Shown here piece after piece: positions 57,345 to 64,000 of a stretch of 64,000 bases of DNA. The DNA comes from Turbatrix aceti (Eukaryota > Nematoda > Chromadorea > Rhabditida > Panagrolaimidae), in the NCBI GenBank assembly GCA_963969345.1, contig OZ017768.1:6472718-6536717 (forward strand), in the 5' to 3' direction. Position 1 is the first letter of the stretch. Each line of letters starts with the position of its first letter. The notes beneath the pieces are model-generated. The model saw only the letters and a list, made by a program, of their open reading frames with translations. It had not been told where the DNA came from and searched no databases. Position numbers and translations under genes: made by a program.

Positions 57345-58076
57345 ATGCGAACAGAAAGCTGTGATATATGTAACGATCCATCGGTCTTGTACTCTGTTGG
57401 ACACAAGAAAAAAAAAAAGAAAAAATATGGACGAGAAATTTTACAGCCATCAATCGAGCTACACTCTAAATACGAAACAAATTTCACGTGGTGGTGCAAA
57501 GCGGACGCAATCGGGCCGACACTCAAAGACAGCGGCCGCGATAAAAAGAAAGACCAGATGTTTTTTGGTCTTCCCAAAAAAAAGAAATTAAAAAAAAAAA
57601 CTTTAGCAACACACACGGAGCCCCAGGGAGTAGCTCCAGAATCGAGGGCCAGATCGATGATGATGACAAACGACCGCTGCTCCCGGCAAAACAAACGCCG
57701 TCCAATTTGGGACGGCTATGATTTGGCGGCGAAGCGGATATCAATCTTCGCTTCTGCGCTTTTGTTTTCCTTTCTTCTTCTTCTTTTTCGAAAAAAAAAC
57801 GAAAGACGAAAGCAGAGTACAGAGACCAGTCCGGTGCAACGGGCGCTTGAAAGAGTGCATAGGCAAAATATAAAAATATCTGATTCATTGGCTTCTGCAC
57901 GTATGCGTTGTCCTCCTACGTGCTGGCTGGCTGTCGGCTTTAATTCAAGACAGACAATCGCTCAATTTCGGGAGATGTGGCAACATTATTCATTGTATTA
58001 TACGATTTCGCTGTTGTTTAGGAATCCCAAAAAAAAACAGTGCCGCGCTACAAAAAAAGAACGGAGCGTGAATTAA
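57345..58076 (+). CDS. Long ORF of doubtful status
   Basis: From ATG 57345 the frame is open for 243 codons, and a further 36 codons upstream. It starts MRTESCDICNDPSVLYSVG, then carries several Lys runs encoded by A-tracts and a hydrophobic stretch (ASALLFSFLLLLF). No domain is recognised and an overlapping minus frame of 175 codons is also open. Poly-A-derived lysines inflate the ORF, so it may be chance. Confidence 0.15.
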   Translation: MRTESCDICNDPSVLYSVGHKKKKKKKYGREILQPSIELHSKYETNFTWWCKADAIGPTLKDSGRDKKKDQMFFGLPKKKKLKKKTLATHTEPQGVAPESRARSMMMTNDRCSRQNKRRPIWDGYDLAAKRISIFASALLFSFLLLLFRKKNERRKQSTETSPVQRALERVHRQNIKISDSLASARMRCPPTCWLAVGFNSRQTIAQFREMWQHYSLYYTISLLFRNPKKKQCRATKKERSVN

Positions 58077-60435
58077 TTAATAAATTTATTTGTTTGTTTG
58101 TTTGAGAAAAAAAACAGATGAATGGTACAAAAAAAATGAATGAATTACACCATCAGCGTGGGAAAAAAGCGCGCCTGGATGACAAATGAATGGTTTTCTT
58201 CGTTCCCCCCTTCGTGGATCTGACGAAAATTATTTTAGTCCGAATCACAAGCATGTTTGTTGCACGATGCTAAATTGGTATATGTATTAATTTGTATGGT
58301 GCAGCATAAACCATGAGTCATACTTCTGTGTCGGTCGTAAACAAGAACAAGAAGAGGGGGTCCGGTCCCCCTCGTCAACAATTCTGTCTGGGTTCGCACC
58401 AAAAAACAGAGACAACACTGTTACTGCTGCTGATGATGCTTCTTTGCCATGAGCGATGATCCCGGGAGGAAGAAAAATAGAAAAACAGGGTGTTGTCGAC
58501 GTAAAAGGCGACACAGGAGGCGATGATTTGTGTGGGAGACAGACCACACCACACCAACGATTGGTAAGCAGTAAAAAAAGTAAAAAAATCCGTAACTACC
58601 AAACTCGGGGGTTTACGTGCAGTTCAGGACGCGGTGGTCGAGAAAAGAGTTGCATCGATTCTTTACGATCACGTCGACGTCTCGTCGGCGGACTTTTGTG
58701 CCCAATCACTTTTTTTTTCAACAAGCCGGAAACTTTTATGGTTACGACACAATTTTGCAGACAAAAAAAGTTTAGGGCTTTGGTATAGAATTTTTTCTTT
58801 TAAATATCTTTGAGTTCGATTTTTTGACCAAACACCTGTGGGTACGGTGAGATAGTACATATATAAAAACGGGTGGGGAAAAAGGCCGGAAGTGATCGAA
58901 CCACACCTGCAGAGCGGATACGGTAGACGACGTTGAACACGATGCAAAAGAAAAAAAATGGAAGAAAAGATCAAACTTCGATGGATGGCAATTGTGAATA
59001 CTGCCTGGGAAAAAAAGAGAAAAAAAAATGCCCGGAACAGCAGCTGTGAGGTGCAAAATCGTCTTCGAAAAGGTCTCGTCCTTGTGTTGTGTTGTGTTCT
59101 ATGAAAATGGTGATATCGTTATTTGTAAGTGGTCTTTTCACCCGAACTTGCACCTGCTATAGCAGTTTTCTCAGTTGTTATTTGCTAGTTTCTAGTTGCC
59201 AGCTTGCAGGTGGCAGGAAGTGAAATGCGTGTGTATGGGCAAAAGACCAAGACCAAGACCAAAACCGTGGTTGGCCGGCCGCAGGTCACTCGTGACAACC
59301 CGTCGACGTTGTTTGTCGAAAAGGACAAGGACAAGGACAAGGACAATCAACGTCGACCGACAACAACTGCCAAATTTGGGGTTGCGCATTTTTAAATAAA
59401 TAAAACAAATTATTGTTGTCTTTTCTGGAGGCTCGAACAAAGGCTTCTTTGTTCCAGGAGCGTCTTTATCGAGTCAACAGGGTGCATCACATCGCCATGG
59501 ACACCGCTACCGTAATCATAATGCATGCTTATTGTTTTTCCTGCGCACATGTGTTTGTTGTACTCTTTACCAAGTGCATTTTAAAATATTTACTTATTTA
59601 CTCCAATTCTCCAAAAATGGAAAAATGGAAAAACAACCAGGAAGGAAGGGAACGTTGACCAGCGGCTGCGAAGACAGAGACAGAGAGGCCTTTGTTCTTG
59701 CTCCTCTTTGCCAGCACGTGCTCATGCCTTCCTGGCATTTCCTATAAATCCCAATCAAAAATCGCCGTTGCGTGCCAGTCGGGTTCGGCGCTGTCAGAAA
59801 GCATGAGTGTACCACAAATCAAGCAGTCTCCTTTACGACGTTGTTCAAACGACACTGGATTATGTATAATCGGGAGTGCCGCAGCAGCGGTCCGAAAAAA
59901 GAACAGAACCCTTCCTCGTAAACGACAGCGATTACCTCGCAAATGGTTGTGGTTGTTTTTGATGTTCCCAGGCCCAGGCTCACAGTGCTTATGTTTATGT
60001 TTATGAGCTGGGTTGCGAACCTTCGGGACTGTCTCAAAAAAAAAGAAGAAGAGAAACCTCACATCAGCGCGCTGGGATAGCCTTATATGGCTGATGTCTG
60101 GATGATGCAACTCAGAGGAGATAGAAGCGACCGATAGTCATCGTTTATACCGGTTTGCCAGGTGAAAAGGCCTCACACTCCAAATTTGCACGATTACTTT
60201 TTGTTGCATTACCCCAAAATTCGAATATATTTCAACTTGAGACTTAAAAATTGGAAAACAACATGACAGAGTGTTTATCTGACTTCGTAGCCGTTAGCCA
60301 ATCTTGACAGCAAATCACAGACAGACACAGTAGCGCATTTGTCGAGATCGCAGCACGAGATTAGCGCCCGTGTGAACCCACTTCTTGCTCGATGGAGAGC
60401 ACCAAAAAAACAACAACCAACCTCCACAGACGTAC

Positions 60436-60575
60436 ATTTGCCTCGATTTGGTGCTCCAGATGCTGCTTGACGTTGGTTGATGTATTCTTTTCGGGGTGCC
60501 AATGAAGTGGTTGTCTGTAAAGAATTCAGTGACAGTTTGTTGATCGATGAGTTTGTAGTTCGACGATGAAGTTAT
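60436..60575 (-). CDS. Candidate internal exon, unidentified minus-strand gene
   Basis: A 140-bp segment lies between a ttgcag acceptor and a strong AAAT|GTACGT donor on the minus strand. Only one of three frames is open; it reads SSNYKLIDQQTVTEFFTDN then HFIGTPKRIHQPTSSSIWST, which is protein-like. It ends in phase 2, exactly what the exon at 41733 needs; the joined codon would be ATT (Ile). I do not recognise the protein. Membership in one gene is inference from phase and strand only. Confidence 0.4.
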
Positions 60576-63500
60576 CTGCAAGCTAATCGAATTGCGGAAG
60601 TGGAAAAACCGAGAACAGTGATAAGCACTGACGCGGGCGATGATGGTTCACGCGATACGACGCCACAGTGCCCGAGGCCGGGACTCGAAAAAAAGAAAAA
60701 AAACAACCCCCTGAATTTTTAAGATCGCCAAAAAAGTTAACTCTTATCCTCGATTTTTTTAAAGCCCCAAAAAATATTTCAATTCGAAAAAAAAATTGTA
60801 TTATGCAACATTTGATCGATTTTTTTTCGGTCGTACAAACATTCAACCCGTCAAAAAGTTCATGACAATTAATTTTCAAATTACCACTAATTCAACTTTG
60901 ACGAAGAGTCACTAAAAAAAAATTGTTGTGACCTTTGCGGGGACTACGCGCGAGTTTCGACAGCCGCGACAGCCGGTCTGGATGCGATGTGGGATAGTGA
61001 AGGCATCCTCCTGCAGGTCGACCTGCTCGCGTGCTACAGGTAATCGGTGTCCTTCGACGACGAGCAGGAAGAAGGTGAGTGAGTGACTGCACCTCTCTTC
61101 ACCGTGGTAGAGAGCAAAAAAAACAAGACATAAAAAAACAGTATGCGTGATGGCAAATGCTGATAAGCACCGTAAATCCCAGTACCGGGTCATGTTGGAA
61201 GAAATTGATGCGAGGACGGTGTTCGTTCCGAAAAAAAAACATGGATGGCCGAGAAGGTGTGTGTGAGCGAGTTTCGAGTGATTTATTTGCAAAAGGCAAA
61301 GGGGGAAGGAGGGAGCAGCACAGTAGTCGGGATTCTTCGCATGAAAATACCAAACGCTCTAATTTTTTTACAAAATTTTTAAATCTTTAATGAAGTTGCC
61401 CCCCCCCAAATTTCCCAAAAAAAAGTCATCAAACTCATGCTCATGATCAAACAAAATTTTAACGATGCCGGCCTGGGCTGGCGCCAAAAAATTGAATTTG
61501 TCTTGGAACAGTGTTCGTAGGAGCCTGATGTGAGCCTTTACGACACCTTCCTTCCCTTCCCTCGATGCGCATCAGCGAGTGTTGCCGTTTTCTTTACTCG
61601 AGTTCATTTGCTGACGAATTGAGCGCCTTTGATGCCTTCTACAGTATCCATATATTTTCTTTTCCATTTTTGGAACAAATTTCATCTTTTTTTTGGTTTT
61701 TCTGCAAACACTAATTGTACTACAACTACCGAGCGTAATTTATCATTCGGAAAAGAGAAGTCAGACGTCGGACATTGAATCGAGTCCGATGCGTCCTCAC
61801 TTTGTGGAATATTCCAATCCAATAACTCGTACATATACAAAATGCACTCATTTTTGATCTCGTCATGTTTATGGGTTCTCATAATGTGCCTGAATCTTGT
61901 TTTGCACCGTTTTGCGTTTGTTTCGATGACTTGGACCATCTGCCTCTATCGCACACGCGTCCGTTTGTTGGGGCAACAAAAAACCCTGTCTACCGTACTC
62001 CCTTTTTTTTCAGCAAAAAAATAATAAAAATAAAACTCCCGATTGAAAAGAAAAAAAAACGGGATGATGACGATTTTACGAGCTCTCCGGAGACCAACGG
62101 CTCGTGCCTAAATTCAGGAAAATTACGGTAGCCTGCCTACTTGGGTTCTTGGCCAATTTTAAGGGCAGGGACCTGTTTGGGAATGGAAAAACGTGTTTTG
62201 GCTGATTGCGAACGCTGCGACGCAGGCCACATCAAAGGGCGTCGTCGTCGTCGTGCCCAAATTGGGTTAGCAAAAAAAAGTGACTTGTAACCCGTGAGGA
62301 GGATCATTATCTAGTATCTAACACGAACGAACTGGCTTTGCATCCTGACAGGTAGAAAAGGGTTCTCCCGGCTGATTTATGACCTGGTAAAATTGCAATG
62401 ATGTGGTACAAAAAAATTGACACAGCGCAAAAAAAGGAAATCAATTTACTATGTTTTTTTTAAAAAAAGTAATTTTGGGTTCGTTGATTGCTCAAAAAAA
62501 AATTACGGACAAAAAACAGTAAACAAAATGTATTACTATAATGCGCAACCCCATTTTCGGAAATTTTTATGACACATAAATTTTTTGCCCAATTTTGGAG
62601 GATTTCAAAAGACAACGCGCCGAATGACCAAAAAAAGTGGGTAATCAAGGGCACCGGGAAGCGAAAATGATCTCTACGGGCAATTACGCCGTATAAGTCC
62701 TCCTGTTCGCGCGACAAAGACTGCCTGCGCCTGCGGCGCCCCATTTTGACATCCGTGGTGATATGAGTCATGCTCAGAAAAAAAACTGAAAAGTACATCC
62801 GCCGAGAAATCAAAAGTCAAAAAACGAAATATAATAAAAAAAATTGCCGTGGGGGTTTTTTCGAAGACTGGCAGTAAACTTTTGATGTCTTTATTGCTTG
62901 TTACTTGATTCACCTCGCAGGCAATTTGGATTGCAAACAATGATGGCTGCTGATGGGAATCGGAGGGGGAACGAACGAACACAAAGCAAAATTATGTATA
63001 GAACAACACCAATTTGTATCGGCAGAATAAAGATTTTGCCGCGAAGGGACGACAGCCATCAGGCAGAGGCTGTGGTTGTGGCAGGTCGTAAAATAAGTCA
63101 ATCAACGCATCACATCGGCGCCCGGAGACTTTATCACCCATTGTTCTGGGGAAAGTGGTAAACAGGCGACTAATCCCGTGCCCCGTAGAATGCTCACGGA
63201 AGAATTGGATTGGATTAGTCAGTCGATTTTTGGGGGACGTGCCGCGGGAAAACAGAAAAAAAAAGCAGGGTCGATCGGATCTCGATCGTTTGTAGTACAC
63301 GATCGGGCACAGGCACAGGCGAACTGTCACCCCTCCTGGTATGATCCTTTGTGCTGGATGGATCCTGCAGGGAAAACAAATAGTACGCATTGTTTGCGTT
63401 GATTTATGGCTTGTTTTTTTCTCCCCCCCCCCCAGCAAAAACGCGGACAACGGACAAAATCGCAGAGTCGACAAACGGCACGCCGACGACATAATGAGGC

Positions 63501-63941
63501 ATTGTGAGCGCGCGTCCTGCCACCCACCCCTCCGGCGCATTCATTACCCCTGCCATCAGTAATCCGTTTCAAATGATTTGTTGCCTCCTCCAAAATATGG
63601 CACACATACAGGCATAAATACTGCGAGTGGGTCAATTTTGCACTTTTCGGTACTCGTGCAAAAATTTGACAAATCCATTTCGTTTTTGGTTTTTTGCACG
63701 TTTCTCAGCATTTTAATATTTGGAGAAATCATTGAGTTTATCTGCGGATACAATGAATCAAAAAAAAAAGATACCATACCAGAAAAAAATTTAAAAAAAG
63801 AGAGAATCTGTGAATTTGAGTATTATCCGTATGCGTTCACACAAAAAAAAGTGATACAGATATCCGTGGAAGGAAGAAAGAGAGCGATGATCGGACCGGC
63901 ACCACCAGAAAAGGCATGCATCGTCGTGCCGTTTTACGGGA
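60576..63941. other. Right-hand non-coding stretch with weak coding candidates
   Basis: A/T-rich with many poly-A tracts. Two weak candidates are seen: a Cys-containing segment open on both strands (60912-61074) and a minus-strand basic peptide start at 62744 (MGRRRRRQSLSREQEDLYG). Nothing else could be supported. Confidence 0.35.
60912..61074. other. Coding-like segment, strand unresolved
   Basis: Minus strand, 61051 down to a TAG at 60912: a frame reading PVAREQVDLQEDAFTIPHRI then QTGCRGCRNSR, like the end of a secreted cystine-knot protein. Plus strand, up to a GAAG|GTGAGT donor at 61074: a frame reading VWMRCGIVKASSCRSTCSRA. Both are Cys-containing and free of stops over about 45 codons. 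A perfect palindrome CAGGTCGACCTG at 61013-61024 lies inside. No family can be assigned. Confidence 0.2.
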
Positions 63942-64000
63942 TCAGACAAAGCGGTGGCGCTTGCGGCGCAGGCTGGAGCCGGGATCGAGGATCTCGAATT
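63942..64000 (-). CDS. Possible C-terminal end of a gene entering from the right
   Basis: The last 59 bp hold a minus-strand frame reading FEILDPGSSLRRKRHRFV and then TGA (63942-63944). The G-S-x-L-R-R-[KR] pattern with trailing basic residues is reminiscent of the wing-2 end of forkhead domains, but 18 residues are too few to decide. Other frames are also open to the edge or nearly so. Confidence 0.25.
   Translation of the reverse strand, partial: FEILDPGSSLRRKRHRFV

Larger units (their letters stand above)
41737..60435. other. Long non-coding stretch, possible giant intron
   Basis: 18.7 kb with no confident exon. It contains a stop-poor G/C-rich block (43557-44536), a multi-hairpin segment (47648-47732), a 13-bp inverted repeat (48329-48362), a GAGC-rich MITE (52826-53365), a short palindrome (54521-54541) and many short arrays: GGTTGT 46631-46660, TTCATG 50636-50657, GGC 55361-55386, GAC 56825-56843, GACCAA 59243-59264, GGACAA 59321-59347. 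If 60436-60575 and 41064-41733 belong to one gene, this is its intron. Confidence 0.35.

Noticed and set aside
59030..59153. Minus-strand exon-like frame VQVRVKRPLTNNDITIFIEH
   Set aside because: It follows a plausible cag acceptor, but no GT donor occurs before a T-rich tract and stop, so no exon can be closed.
1..64000. CRISPR arrays, operons, ribosome-binding sites, rRNA genes
   Set aside because: The sequence is spliced animal nuclear DNA; no spaced direct-repeat array, polycistronic layout or rRNA-like stretch was seen.
20275..64000. Conserved microRNAs (let-7, miR-1, miR-9, miR-10/100, miR-124 and similar)
   Set aside because: Scanning by eye for the well-known seeds with extended matches found none; a proper hairpin search was not possible.

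Overview
This window is animal nuclear DNA. Genes are split by many 53-60 bp introns with gtgag/gtaag donors and T-rich tttcag/ttgcag acceptors. Poly(A) signals are AATAAA, GC is moderate, and there is a BEL/Pao LTR retrotransposon plus several non-autonomous DNA transposons. A cytochrome b5, an MGAT1 glycosyltransferase, a SET-like histone chaperone and two small cyclic-neuropeptide precursors point to a compact-genome ecdysozoan. A tardigrade is my best guess, but this is inference only and a nematode or other small invertebrate is not excluded.

Layout. 1-286 is the 3' end of a SET/TAF-I-like gene (+). 1850-3067 is a tail-anchored cytochrome b5 (+, three exons). 3451-4448 encodes an allatostatin-C-like prepropeptide (+, two exons). 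7294-8208 encodes a second prepropeptide whose last 11 residues form a Cys-x4-Cys ring peptide, elevenin-like at best (+, three exons). 8758-11527 is a complete MGAT1 gene (-, six exons) facing the second peptide gene; a 155-bp hAT-like MITE lies between them and a fold-back element sits in MGAT1 intron 5. 13446-20269 is a complete, apparently very young BEL/Pao element (-) with equal 350-bp LTRs, a CAAGG target-site duplication and one intact 1738-codon polyprotein frame.

From 20.3 kb to the right edge (about 44 kb) the sequence is mostly non-coding: short tandem arrays (many with a 6-bp period), poly-A/T tracts and occasional hairpins. It also holds two copies of a GGCCGG-rich 415-425 bp hAT-like MITE (28381, 38303) and a 540-bp GAGC-rich hAT-like MITE (52826), each with perfect 8-bp target duplications. 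The best coding signal here is on the minus strand: a 670-bp terminal exon at 41064-41733 for an acidic, nuclear-type protein. A compatible internal exon at 60436-60575 would place an 18.7-kb intron between them, suggesting a long-intron regulatory gene. A short minus-strand frame ending at 63942 may be the end of another gene entering from the right. Other open frames in the desert are listed with low confidence.

The genes do not form one pathway. MGAT1 acts in Golgi N-glycan maturation, cytochrome b5 in ER electron transfer, SET in chromatin, and the two precursors would feed the regulated secretory pathway. The most unusual content is the pair of neighbouring C-terminal cyclic-peptide genes and the collection of short hAT-like elements; no hAT transposase is visible in the window.
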